Origin: Planctomycetota bacterium
GTDB taxonomy: Bacteria > Planctomycetota > PUPC01 > JACPCR01
NCBI GenBank assembly: GCA_030740295.1
Contig: JASLXP010001100.1
Location: 3,523-67,522 of the forward strand
Length of the DNA stretch: 64,000 nucleotides
Reading direction: 5' to 3'
This document shows positions 1-8,193 of the stretch, one piece after another (the stretch's first letter is position 1; every line of letters begins with the position of its first letter). Below the pieces are notes generated by a model, which was not told the origin of the DNA, made no database searches, and was given only the letters and a program-made list of their open reading frames with translations. A program made the translations under genes and the position numbers.

Positions 1-1
1 A

Positions 2-1669
2 GGATGCCGCTCGCGTGGCTGGGCGTCTTGCACCGGCAGCGAGGGCTCCGTTGCCGTCACACTCAGGGACATGTGGCGGGAGTACCCCAAGGCCATCGTG
101 CTTGATGAAAAGGGGATTGACATTCAGTTGATGCCGGAGAGCGCGGGCCCTCTGAATCTCAGGAACCTCTGGACAGAGTGGCCAATCCGAGGAAAGACCG
201 AGGAAGAGCTGCTCGCTCACATGGCCGAGAGTCCCACGGCCGGGGTGTCCTTCAAAGGTTTCCTGGGGACCGCCGATGTCCCTCAGAACTCAGCAGAAGG
301 GAACGAGCAGTCGATGCGGGAAGCAAAGGCGTTCGCAGAGAAGCATCTGAAAGACCGCCAGGTCAGTTGGGGTGACACGGACGGTGACCCGCGGAACAAC
401 GGATCGGGCCTCGCCAAGACGCATGAGCTATGGATCGACTTCAGGGCCGAGCCGCACGCCGCGCACGAGGTAGAGCCCTGGGCCCGCATGATTGACCAGC
501 CGCCCATCGCGCCGCCGGAACCGTCATACATGTGCGGCACGCACGCGATGCGTGTGCTGGCGGCCAGAGAAGAGGGCGTGTATCCCGAAGTGGAGCGCGG
601 CCTGGAGCTCATGTTCGACAAGCTCTACCTGGAACCCGTCGAGAAGTGCCGCCTTTACGGGATGATCGACTACGGGGATTTGCCCAACGGGCACCTGCGC
701 AACGACGGAGTGGTGTACCGTATCTTTCAGGACGAGCCGGGATTCAAGATCACGGACTTGATCGGCTGGTTCAACAACGAAGGCCTCGACATGTGTACTT
801 CTCTCTGGCAGTGCTTTGCGCGAACAGGGGAGCGAAAGTTCTGGGCCCTTGCCGAAGCCAACTCAGAGCATGTCGAGGACGTGGACACGATCCACGCGCA
901 CCCGACGGACGCTCATCGTGTCGGCTGGACCCACTACCACAGCATGCTGCACTGGTCCGGCGGCGCGTCGCCATCCCACACGCACCCGCACGGGTGGCTC
1001 CTGCACTACTTCTTTACCGGGAACCGCCGGGCTCTGGAAGTCGCGCGTGAGGTTGCAGACGCCGCGCTTCGGCGCCAGGAGCCGTCGGGTATCTTCTCTA
1101 ATCGCGGCGGCGTGATCCGACGTGAGTTTACGGACCCGGTGGCCAATCTCTGGGCCTTCTACGAGGTTACCTGGGAGGAGAAATACGGCGACTGCGCCAG
1201 GCGTTCTCTGGACTTCTTCCTTAGTACGCAAAGAGAGTCGGGCCAGTTCCCCGGAGACATCTTCACAGACGGCGAGCGCGGGGATCGGGCGCGGGTCTCC
1301 GAGGCCGAAGATTCCGGCTGCGGAATGGAGTGCTATATGCTCTATGACGCCTACCGGATTACGAAGGACCCGGCGATCAGGAAGGCCATCATCGCGGTTG
1401 CCGACTGGATTCTCCGTGAGAAGTACTACCTGACCGATATGGCGACTGGAAACGGTGGCATCACCGACATGTCCGTCCCCGCGGCGCACTTGGCCCACGC
1501 GTACCAACTCACTCAAGATGGCCGGTATGCCGATGCTCTGCGGGAAGCTCTCGACCAGTTTCCGGATAAGGCTCAGCAATACGCGGACATGAAAGCGCGA
1601 GTCGTCTTCCGCTCACCACTGACAACCCAGCAGTTCCTCGCCGCAGCGCTCGCTGTTGTTGGCGATTAG
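2..1669 (+). CDS. Exo-rhamnogalacturonan lyase-like protein (PcRGLX/YetA-like), 5'-truncated
   Basis: The reading frame is open from the window edge, so the N-terminus lies outside; the ATG at 71 is internal (upstream residues read SVAVTLRD). The visible 556 residues look like the end of an RIFT-type beta domain followed by a long helical toroid: a GTHAMR helix near residue 180, an HSMLHW and HTHPHGW region rich in His and Trp near 310-335, and TDPVANLWAFYEVTW near 380. This order resembles PcRGLX/YetA-like exo-rhamnogalacturonan lyases (PL26 type), which cleave pectin side-chain backbones; the assignment is by remembered family pattern, not a search. It stops 80 bp before the convergent sialidase-like gene. 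A PL4-type lyase at 13.8 kb supports a rhamnogalacturonan theme. Alternative: another alpha/alpha-toroid glycosidase. Confidence 0.62.
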   Translation, partial: GCRSRGWASCTGSEGSVAVTLRDMWREYPKAIVLDEKGIDIQLMPESAGPLNLRNLWTEWPIRGKTEEELLAHMAESPTAGVSFKGFLGTADVPQNSAEGNEQSMREAKAFAEKHLKDRQVSWGDTDGDPRNNGSGLAKTHELWIDFRAEPHAAHEVEPWARMIDQPPIAPPEPSYMCGTHAMRVLAAREEGVYPEVERGLELMFDKLYLEPVEKCRLYGMIDYGDLPNGHLRNDGVVYRIFQDEPGFKITDLIGWFNNEGLDMCTSLWQCFARTGERKFWALAEANSEHVEDVDTIHAHPTDAHRVGWTHYHSMLHWSGGASPSHTHPHGWLLHYFFTGNRRALEVAREVADAALRRQEPSGIFSNRGGVIRREFTDPVANLWAFYEVTWEEKYGDCARRSLDFFLSTQRESGQFPGDIFTDGERGDRARVSEAEDSGCGMECYMLYDAYRITKDPAIRKAIIAVADWILREKYYLTDMATGNGGITDMSVPAAHLAHAYQLTQDGRYADALREALDQFPDKAQQYADMKARVVFRSPLTTQQFLAAALAVVGD

Positions 1670-1700
1670 GCACGCTATTCGGTCCTGGCAGTCGCCTTCA

Positions 1701-1717
1701 ATCGGCCAGTGGCCGAT
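1701..1717. terminator. Small hairpin between convergent genes
   Basis: Perfect 7-bp inverted repeat ATCGGCC-agt-GGCCGAT lies between the 3' ends of the genes ending at 1669 (+) and 1749 (-). There is no clear U-tract on either side, so it is only a candidate bidirectional terminator. Confidence 0.3.
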
Positions 1718-1748
1718 GAGGTGTTGCCTGGTGGAAGATGGCTTCACG

Positions 1749-3086
1749 TTACTTTGATGACTTCTTTTGCTGTTTGGTCCGCCCGACGAAATCCTGCTCG
1801 TCGAAGGTCAGCGCCATCAGATAGCAGTATTGGGTGCTCAGCCAGATCCGGCCAGGCTCCAACTCGAACAGGTATGGGTAGGCAATGCCGTAGTCCTGTT
1901 TTCGGATGATCACTTCCGGCGAAGACCAGGTCTTGCCGTCGTCTTCCGAAAAGGCTATCGACAATTCGTTGCGATGTCCGCTGAACGGTTTCTGCGCGAT
2001 TTGCCCATCGCCGCCAAAGCGTGGATAGCTCTTCCGCTGCGTGGAGCACAGACGATTCCAGGTAAGCACCAGGCGCCCGCTGGCCAGGCGGATCATTGCG
2101 CCCGGCGCGCTGCTGGCCTCGATTTCACTCGGGCGCAAGACGGGCCACGTACGGCCGCCGTCGCTGGAGAATGCACTCCAGAAACGGTCGAGAGGGGTCC
2201 GGATCAGCATCCAGAGGCGCCCGTCCCGCAACTGCACGATCACGGGCTCCGTGGCGCCGTCGTGGTGCCCGTGTCCACCGATATCGATGATGTCGGGACT
2301 CAGTTCCCAGTTTTTCCCTTCGTCGGTCGAGACGTAAACACAGATGCCATGGCGGCAGGGGTTGCGCAACAGACACGTGATGGGAAGCACGAGTGTCCCG
2401 TCCTCCGTCTCGATCATGTTTCTCAGCGCGCCACAATACCCATCGAACACCTGCTTCCGGTCCTGCCAGGTGCGCCCCTCGTCCTCGCTGCGTATCACCC
2501 ATATGTCGCCATGGACATCCTCTGCCGCCTCACGCCGTTCTTCGTCCCAGGACCAGCGGAAGTTGATCGAGTCACGGTACGCGCAGATCAGATGCCCCCG
2601 GCGTGTCCGGATCATCGAACCGCCAGTGTCGGGTTTGATCTTCACCGTGTTGCGGCACATGCGTCTCGGATCCGACCACGTTATGCCGCCGTCGCGGCTG
2701 ATGAATGTCTCGTTTCTGCCCACCGCCATGAGGCTTCCGTCGCTGAGTTTGACGCTCGGGGTCAGGTTATGAGTTATGTCGTCGTCCTTGTGTTCGAGTT
2801 CAAGATCGCTCTTGCCGTCGCGTCTGGTGAACTGGTTCAGTTCCTCCATCTTCACCACGCTGCACCGAGGATCGACATAGACCATCAGGTTGGGTTTGTT
2901 CTCCCGCAGATCCCTGTAGAAGCGACGCGTGAGTTCGCTCAGGGAAACGTCGTTCGGATCTTCGCCACAATAGAGAAGCGCGCAGGCCTCCGCCCAAGCC
3001 CATTGGAGGACCTGTTCCGGTGGGCAAGATGCCGCGTCCGAGGCTGTTGCGTCTGATTCTTGCTGAAGGTTGCTGGGTGATTTCAT
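1749..3086 (-). CDS. Sialidase/neuraminidase-like BNR-repeat protein
   Basis: A 445-residue protein with five Asp-box (BNR) motifs of the S-x-D-x-G-x-T-W type: SRDGGITW, SEDEGRTW, STDEGKNW, SSDGGRTW and SEDDGKTW, spaced as in a six-bladed sialidase propeller. Arginine-rich stretches such as RTRRGHLICAYRD and LIRTPLDRFW could supply the carboxylate-binding Arg triad. No signal peptide is visible, and about 100 residues of unassigned helical sequence precede the propeller. Members of this fold hydrolyse terminal sialic acid or unrelated sugars, so the substrate is open. It follows the DUF4838 gene on the same strand with an 83-bp gap and is probably the last gene of that minus-strand cluster. 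Fold confident, reaction inferred. Confidence 0.75.
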   Translation of the reverse strand: MKSPSNLQQESDATASDAASCPPEQVLQWAWAEACALLYCGEDPNDVSLSELTRRFYRDLRENKPNLMVYVDPRCSVVKMEELNQFTRRDGKSDLELEHKDDDITHNLTPSVKLSDGSLMAVGRNETFISRDGGITWSDPRRMCRNTVKIKPDTGGSMIRTRRGHLICAYRDSINFRWSWDEERREAAEDVHGDIWVIRSEDEGRTWQDRKQVFDGYCGALRNMIETEDGTLVLPITCLLRNPCRHGICVYVSTDEGKNWELSPDIIDIGGHGHHDGATEPVIVQLRDGRLWMLIRTPLDRFWSAFSSDGGRTWPVLRPSEIEASSAPGAMIRLASGRLVLTWNRLCSTQRKSYPRFGGDGQIAQKPFSGHRNELSIAFSEDDGKTWSSPEVIIRKQDYGIAYPYLFELEPGRIWLSTQYCYLMALTFDEQDFVGRTKQQKKSSK

Positions 3087-3169
3087 CGTGACCTCTCTTT
3101 GTACAGTCTTGCAGAAAACGTCATGACCGACGGCTATCTGTCACTTGCTTGTTGCGCACTGTTTCTCGC

Positions 3170-5740
3170 TCACTTCTCCCGATAGAGAACAACCGGCCCC
3201 ATCAGCCCGCCGGTGCCGAGCTCGTTGAGGTGGTGACGGTCGCAGAGGATGGTGAACTGGTTGTCGCCGGGCTTCAGGGTGGCGGTGATGTCGAAGCCCG
3301 TTCCCGTTGGTTTGCAGTAGCCGTTGAAGGCGTCGATCAGTGCGCCCTTCTCGTGGTGTCTTGTCTTTGACGGGACGGTGTACTTCACGTGCTTGCCGTT
3401 GACGAAGAGCTTGGCGCTGCCGTCGGTCGTGCCGATCCAGAGGAAGACCTTTTTGCCGGCGGGGACGGCCGGGAGCTTCTGGCTCGTGCGGTAGGCCATC
3501 CGACCCGAGCGGCCGGACGGTGCATCGGTCATGGTCAGGTGATGTCCGAGCGACGACCAGGTGTCGCGCACGATGTGCGTGGTGGGCCATTCCTTGTCGT
3601 TGAAGTCCACTGCCGTCCATGGAAGGGAGTCGGCTTCCTTGCCGGGGTTGTGCTTCCACTTCCAGTCGAGCATGGGCTTGCCGTGGCGCTTGTACTCGCG
3701 TTCCATTCGGGCGCCGTCTTTGTAGCCGACGCTGTACATGCCGTCGCTCCACCGTGGATTCCCATGCCGGCCCTGCACGTGACACATGCCCCAACTGGGA
3801 TTGGCTTCACTCACGAATCGCCCGATGACGCCATACTTGCGCTGCATGGTGCGGACGCCGTGGCGCCACGTGGCATAGTCGGCTTCCAGGTTTTTGAGCT
3901 TTCCTTCCGCCCAGTCGGTGCGCATCTTCATGTACCATTCAAACAGGTTGAACGATTCGTCAATCAGCAGGACCCGCCGGTATTCGATCGGCGTTCGGCA
4001 CGCGGTCAGCGCCTCGTCGACACTGGCGCGCGCGGCCTTCATCACCTCGGGCGTGAAAATTTTCAGGTAGCCGAAGGGGCTGCCGGCATACTGGCGTGCC
4101 TCGATATAGGCCCTGTCGATCCCTGTCCAGTAGCGTTCCATTGGCTTAGCCGCCGCGCCGTAGAACTTGGTCCAAAGGTCGTTGAGGATCTGTTCCGGCG
4201 TCTCGTTCGGGTAGAAGGTCATGCGCGAGGCCAGCACGTAGCCCGGCAACATTGAATCCCAGCCGTTCATGGTCTCCGGCGACCACTCCTGCAGGTTGTT
4301 CTTCAGCAGGAACGCGACGTCCGTGCCCCACTTGGTGATAAACGGGCAGGGCGCGCTGATCTCGGCCAAGTTGATGCCGTACCAGTAGGCGTTGATCTTC
4401 GCCCCGGCTTTGCCCCAGCCCTGCACCATATCGCGCAGCCAGAATTCGTTCGGGTGGTCCGGCCAGTTCATCGGGTGGTGCCGGTTGAAATCAATCGGAC
4501 AAATGACGATCCGGAAATCCTCGGGCACGGGATGCTTGACCGGCGGCAGGCTCTTGTTGACGTAGGCCTGGTCGCCGAACGCCACGTCCGGGTACTTGGC
4601 GCGAACCTTCTTCGCGATGCGGTTGTGCAGCGCCATGCAGCGGTCGGTGACTGACCAGCGGCCCGCGGCCGGCTCCCAGATGCGCGGCTCGGGGTCGTAC
4701 TTGCGGGCCATCGGGTCCTCGGTCGGCACCTGGCCGTCACTGGGGACGATCGAGTATCCGGGACGCAGCCCGTATTTGGCCATCACGGCGTGCGCGGTAT
4801 CGAGCTGGGCGATGATCTTGTTTGCGATGTGCTCGGCCACCTCCGGGTGAATCAGACGCAGATAACCCTGGTGGGACCAGTCCGGGTGTGCCTTCACCTC
4901 GTCCTTAGTAAAGAAGCGTTGGAACGAACCGTCGCCCTGAACCAGCCAGCACACCGCGCTGATCCCGTTCTGCATCCGGTTGCGCCGCCAGAAATCGGCG
5001 CCGCCATGCCACATGCCCCGGATTTCAGTGGCCGGGGCGAGCTTTTCGTCCATCACCGGCACGCGGAGCCGCGGCAGGTCAGGCACGACCTCGCCAATTT
5101 CCGTGGGCATGAACCAGCGGCAGCCCAGCCGGTGCAGCAGTTCGTAGATGGCGTAGCTGGTGGCGACATCCGACTCGCCGTAGAGCCCGATGCCGCGGCG
5201 ACGGTCGACCACGACGCGGAAGCCGAACATGCCGGCTTTCGAGATGCCTACCTCACCGAACACGGCTTCGGCCGCGGTGCCGACGTAGATCGGGGTGCGA
5301 CGGTCGCGGGGCGGCAACGCCTCCACGATCTCGATTTCCGTCCCGCTCATCTTGCCAAGGTAGTGCGCCAGGTCTTTCACCGATCCGACAAAGATTTTGC
5401 CGCGCGTCTGGACAATCCGCTTTGCCTGGGCCGGCAGTTCCTTCGGCACCTTCAGCTCGTCCGCCCATCCCGGACGCACGACAATGACGCTGCGCGCCTT
5501 GCCCTTGTCTGCCAGTTCCACGTCACGGGCCATGGCCGTTCCGGCCATTCCCACGAACAGCGCGAGCGTCGCAATAGCGAGTCCAGTCCCCCAAAAGGTG
5601 GCGCGTTCTCCGCAGCCTTGGCGTCCAGGGAACACGCGGATGGGCGAGCAGAACTCAGCGCGCGAAGCGTGGCGTGGTGACAGATCCCGGGCAAGACCAC
5701 AAAGTCCAGGTTGTCCATATGAATTGTCTTTTGGCTGCAT
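3170..5740 (-). CDS. DUF4838-family secreted protein with C-terminal jelly-roll domain
   Basis: 856 residues. An IYVGTAAEAVFGE segment near residue 150 and RLGCRWFMPTEIGEVVPDL near 210 match the N-terminal alpha-glucuronidase-like part of DUF4838 proteins. The core WYGINLAEISAPCPF, then YVLASRMTFYPNETP near 500, is the DUF4838 hallmark. The last 170 residues (FNDKEWPTTH ... GRMAYRTSQKL ... AKLFVNGKHV) look like a galactose-binding jelly roll. A hydrophobic GLAIATLALFVGMAGTAMA stretch ending in AMA is a good signal peptide core but sits 50 residues from the chosen ATG. GGTGA lies about 10 nt upstream of 5740, so the long N-region may be real or an internal start may be used. The role is probably in glycan breakdown; the reaction is unknown. 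Confidence 0.8.
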   Translation of the reverse strand: MQPKDNSYGQPGLCGLARDLSPRHASRAEFCSPIRVFPGRQGCGERATFWGTGLAIATLALFVGMAGTAMARDVELADKGKARSVIVVRPGWADELKVPKELPAQAKRIVQTRGKIFVGSVKDLAHYLGKMSGTEIEIVEALPPRDRRTPIYVGTAAEAVFGEVGISKAGMFGFRVVVDRRRGIGLYGESDVATSYAIYELLHRLGCRWFMPTEIGEVVPDLPRLRVPVMDEKLAPATEIRGMWHGGADFWRRNRMQNGISAVCWLVQGDGSFQRFFTKDEVKAHPDWSHQGYLRLIHPEVAEHIANKIIAQLDTAHAVMAKYGLRPGYSIVPSDGQVPTEDPMARKYDPEPRIWEPAAGRWSVTDRCMALHNRIAKKVRAKYPDVAFGDQAYVNKSLPPVKHPVPEDFRIVICPIDFNRHHPMNWPDHPNEFWLRDMVQGWGKAGAKINAYWYGINLAEISAPCPFITKWGTDVAFLLKNNLQEWSPETMNGWDSMLPGYVLASRMTFYPNETPEQILNDLWTKFYGAAAKPMERYWTGIDRAYIEARQYAGSPFGYLKIFTPEVMKAARASVDEALTACRTPIEYRRVLLIDESFNLFEWYMKMRTDWAEGKLKNLEADYATWRHGVRTMQRKYGVIGRFVSEANPSWGMCHVQGRHGNPRWSDGMYSVGYKDGARMEREYKRHGKPMLDWKWKHNPGKEADSLPWTAVDFNDKEWPTTHIVRDTWSSLGHHLTMTDAPSGRSGRMAYRTSQKLPAVPAGKKVFLWIGTTDGSAKLFVNGKHVKYTVPSKTRHHEKGALIDAFNGYCKPTGTGFDITATLKPGDNQFTILCDRHHLNELGTGGLMGPVVLYREK

Positions 5741-5773
5741 GTTTCTTATTCACCAAATAGTGCGAGGTACGGG

Positions 5774-6124
5774 TCAGTCGAGCAATTCCTCGACCTTTTC
5801 CGCGGGGCGGGCAATGACGGCTCTATCGCCCTGCACGCAGATGGGTCGGATCATGACTTCAGGGTGTTCTGCCAGAAGGCCGATCAGGGCGTCAGGGGTG
5901 TTATAGACGTTTATGTCCAGGCCCAGATTGCCAAAGGCGCCCGGGTGCAACATCTCCTTTGGTTCGACCTGGAGCAGATCGAGGAATTGCCGCAGTTGTT
6001 CTTCGCTTAAGGGAGTCTGCAAGTATTCGATAACGTCGAACTCGACGTTGCGGTCGCGCAGGATATCCAACGCACCCCGCGATTTGCTTCAGTTGGGGTT
6101 GTGGTAGACGGTGATCTTGGCCAT
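5774..6124 (-). CDS. ArsC-family reductase-like protein, probable selenoprotein (TGA = Sec at catalytic Cys)
   Basis: Read from ATG 6124-6122 with TGA 6091-6089 decoded as an amino acid, the gene gives 116 residues starting MAKITVYHNPN-U-SKSRGALDI. That is the length and sequence pattern of the ArsC/YffB thioredoxin-fold family: HNPxCSKSR active site, TPLSEEQLRQ, LLAEHPEVMIRPI and RPAEKVEELL, keeping the RPI and RP arginines. The TGA occupies exactly the catalytic Cys12. AAGGAG (6136-6131) lies 6 nt upstream of the ATG, an ideal ribosome binding site. The frame is otherwise intact to 5774. A hairpin fitting a bacterial SECIS follows the TGA. ArsC proteins reduce arsenate using glutaredoxin; YffB-like members have unknown substrates. 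It sits inside a glycan-degradation cluster with no other ars genes. Alternatives are a recent nonsense mutation or a sequencing error. Confidence 0.8.
6054..6082 (-). promoter_or_regulatory. Candidate bacterial SECIS hairpin after the in-frame TGA
   Basis: On the minus strand, 6 nt after TGA, TCGCG (6082-6078) and GGGT (6077-6074) pair with ATCC (6064-6061) and CGCGA (6058-6054). This gives a 9-bp stem with one G-U pair and a 2-nt bulge on the 3' side. The 9-nt loop GCGTTGGAT (6073-6065) begins with G, 16 nt after the TGA. From memory, bacterial SECIS elements need an apical loop about 16-37 nt from UGA with a G in its first two positions; this hairpin meets both. The bulge is on the opposite arm from the E. 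coli fdhF bulged U, so fit to SelB is not assured. Confidence 0.6.
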
Positions 6125-6157
6125 TGATTTCTCCTTGTTGAAGTAAAAACAAAGTTT

Positions 6158-6179
6158 GCGTTTTCAGGATAAGAAACGC
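6158..6179 (-). terminator. Candidate terminator or attenuator between the esterase and ArsC-like genes
   Basis: GCGTTT (6158-6163) and AAACGC (6174-6179) form a 6-bp stem with a 10-nt loop. Reading on the minus strand it is followed by AAACTTTGTTTTTAC, a T-rich tract. It lies downstream of the esterase stop at 6247 and 21 nt before the ArsC-like ribosome binding site, so it may end the upstream transcript or partly insulate the ArsC-like gene. Confidence 0.4.
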
Positions 6180-6246
6180 CTGAGGGGCAATGTTCGTTCC
6201 TGGCCGATACTCGATCAATCGGAAATCGTGTTCGCCACGGGCATCT

Positions 6247-8154
6247 TTATTTGCTCTTGCCTTCCACTTCCTTTTCGTGCTCGACAACGAACGCTTTGGC
6301 CTCGAACAGAAGCCGCCTCTGGTCTTCTGCTTTCATTGCCCGATGGAGTATGCCGCGCTCGCGGCGATCGAGGGCGGCGGCCTGGGGTTTTTCGCCGGTG
6401 TAGGCTTCGTACAGGTCTTCCAGGGTCCAATCATCGCTGCGCTGTGTGGCAAACGGGATATCCGTGTGATCCGAAGTCTTGAGATTGGCCAATGGGTTCC
6501 GTCCCCAGGCATAACGGAAGTGAACCGGTTCGGGGACTAAGGGACTGGCAAGAACAAGAATCCTGCGGTCGTGCTGGGGCCGGTTATGGCGGTCTTTGCC
6601 TTTTACAAAGTACGCGGCCTTCGCCGGCTGGAATTTTTTGTCCTCACCAGCGATGGCAAAACCCAGGATCGGTCCATCGTGATAGGGGCCGGTCCAGCCG
6701 TTCATTTTGAGATGTATGGCGCCATCCACGATCTTCATCTCTTCATAGGTGGGCGGCTCCCACTTGATGTCGCGGCTCATGCCGTATTGCGTTGCCAGGG
6801 CCCACTTGGCGATGCGTTCACCTACCGGGATTTTTATCTGGGGATGGTACCAGGAGCGGCGCTGGTCAAAGCTGCTGGCAAAGCCGATGTTCTGGTCACC
6901 GGCGTTCTTGAAATCAAGGAAGATCCTGTACTGCACTTCGCGGATATAGATGCCGTCGTTGAACATGTACGATACGTAGTCATCGACGTCCTGCGGTTTG
7001 CCGGCCGTGCACAGCGAGATGATGCCGAAGGGCATCGCGGGGTCATTAAAGGCCGCCCGCCAGGCGGTGATCATCCTGCTGAAGACCTGGTAGTACATGT
7101 TGTAGCCCTGCGTCCCGGAGCCGAGGGCATTGTTGTAGCCCTGGTGAAAGATAGCGCCCTTGACGGGTATGCCGGCGATAGGAGCAATGATGCTGGCATA
7201 GCAGTTGCCCGGCCTGTTCTGATCCATCGCGGGGCCGGGACGCAGATCGGACGGCGCTTTCCTGTTGGCTGGAATTTCCCTCCCATCTTTCTTCATCCTC
7301 GCGACCCAGGCGTGATGGCGCTTGATCCTCTCTTCAAGGTCCTGCTTTGGATCAAATGCAGCCACCTTGTCGTCCCAGCTCTGCAGGAGGGACTGGACTT
7401 CGGGGGTACCGATTTCATCCAATACCAAACGAGGCGTCCAGGTCTCAACAGTCGTGCCACCACGTGAGACGTCAATCACGCCGATCGGAATCTGGGTGGC
7501 CATATGAATGCGGCGAGCGAACACATAGCCCATCCCGGACAACTTTCGCACGGTCTGGGGAGTGCAGGTTTCCCAGTAGCCTTCCTTCATGTGCCTCTTG
7601 AACCAGCCGCTCCACTTGTAGTGGCGGGGGAACGCCTTCCTGTGGTCAGCTCCATTCAGTTGCGGGATGGTGATGTGACGAATGTTGGGAAAGTTGGCCG
7701 ACACAATCTCGAGGCGTCCGTTATCAAGTTTGGCCAGCTCGAACTCCATGTTGCTCTGCCCGCCGAGCACCCAGAGGTCGCCCACGAGAATGTTGTCGAG
7801 GGTGAGCTTCCTGCTCTTGCCTTCAATCGACATGGTCTGCGGCTTGGAGTTGGCCTCCATGGCCGCCAGGGTGACTTTCCAGGCGCGGTCGTCAGCGGCT
7901 GTGGCCTTGTGCGTCTGTCCGCCGAATGAGACGGTGATCGTTTCGCCGGGAGCGGCCCAACCCCAGACCGGGACCGGTTTGCCGCGCTGCAGCACCATTC
8001 CTGCCTGGAAGATGTTGTGGACGCACAACTCTTTGCCGATTGCCGGAACATCAGTGAAGTTCTCGCCACGTACCAGTTCCGGTTTCTCCTCGGCGATGCC
8101 GCAGGCCGCGGCCGTCAGCGCGGCCAGTACGGTGATTAGAACCATATTCTTCAC
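6247..8154 (-). CDS. Sialate O-acetylesterase-like SGNH hydrolase, secreted
   Basis: 635 residues. A signal peptide is visible (MKNMVLITVLAALTAAA, cleavage near AAACGIAEE). The sequence FQAGMVLQRGKPVPVWGWA near residue 50 and then VGDLWVLGGQSNMEFEL with nucleophile Ser135 are the classic family signatures; AIFHQGYNNA near 340 is a further conserved block. These enzymes remove O-acetyl groups from sialic acids or from acetylated plant polysaccharides; with the pectin-type lyases nearby, deacetylation of rhamnogalacturonan or xylan is equally plausible. It follows the CBM9-like protein gene by 39 bp on the same strand, so they are probably co-transcribed. An inserted region (PPTYEEMKIVDGAIHLKM) is typical of the longer members. 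Confidence 0.88.
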   Translation of the reverse strand: MKNMVLITVLAALTAAACGIAEEKPELVRGENFTDVPAIGKELCVHNIFQAGMVLQRGKPVPVWGWAAPGETITVSFGGQTHKATAADDRAWKVTLAAMEANSKPQTMSIEGKSRKLTLDNILVGDLWVLGGQSNMEFELAKLDNGRLEIVSANFPNIRHITIPQLNGADHRKAFPRHYKWSGWFKRHMKEGYWETCTPQTVRKLSGMGYVFARRIHMATQIPIGVIDVSRGGTTVETWTPRLVLDEIGTPEVQSLLQSWDDKVAAFDPKQDLEERIKRHHAWVARMKKDGREIPANRKAPSDLRPGPAMDQNRPGNCYASIIAPIAGIPVKGAIFHQGYNNALGSGTQGYNMYYQVFSRMITAWRAAFNDPAMPFGIISLCTAGKPQDVDDYVSYMFNDGIYIREVQYRIFLDFKNAGDQNIGFASSFDQRRSWYHPQIKIPVGERIAKWALATQYGMSRDIKWEPPTYEEMKIVDGAIHLKMNGWTGPYHDGPILGFAIAGEDKKFQPAKAAYFVKGKDRHNRPQHDRRILVLASPLVPEPVHFRYAWGRNPLANLKTSDHTDIPFATQRSDDWTLEDLYEAYTGEKPQAAALDRRERGILHRAMKAEDQRRLLFEAKAFVVEHEKEVEGKSK

Positions 8155-8193
8155 TTTGAGTACTCCTCGTAGCTGCGGCGAGCCGCCGCTACG

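Noticed and set aside
6071..6124. Reading the TGA at 6089-6091 as the end of an 11-residue ORF, or the gene as a plain pseudogene
   Set aside because: The frame continues for 104 codons with family-consistent sequence, the ribosome binding site is ideal, and the stop replaces only the catalytic Cys with a SECIS-like hairpin after it. Pseudogene remains possible but is less likely.
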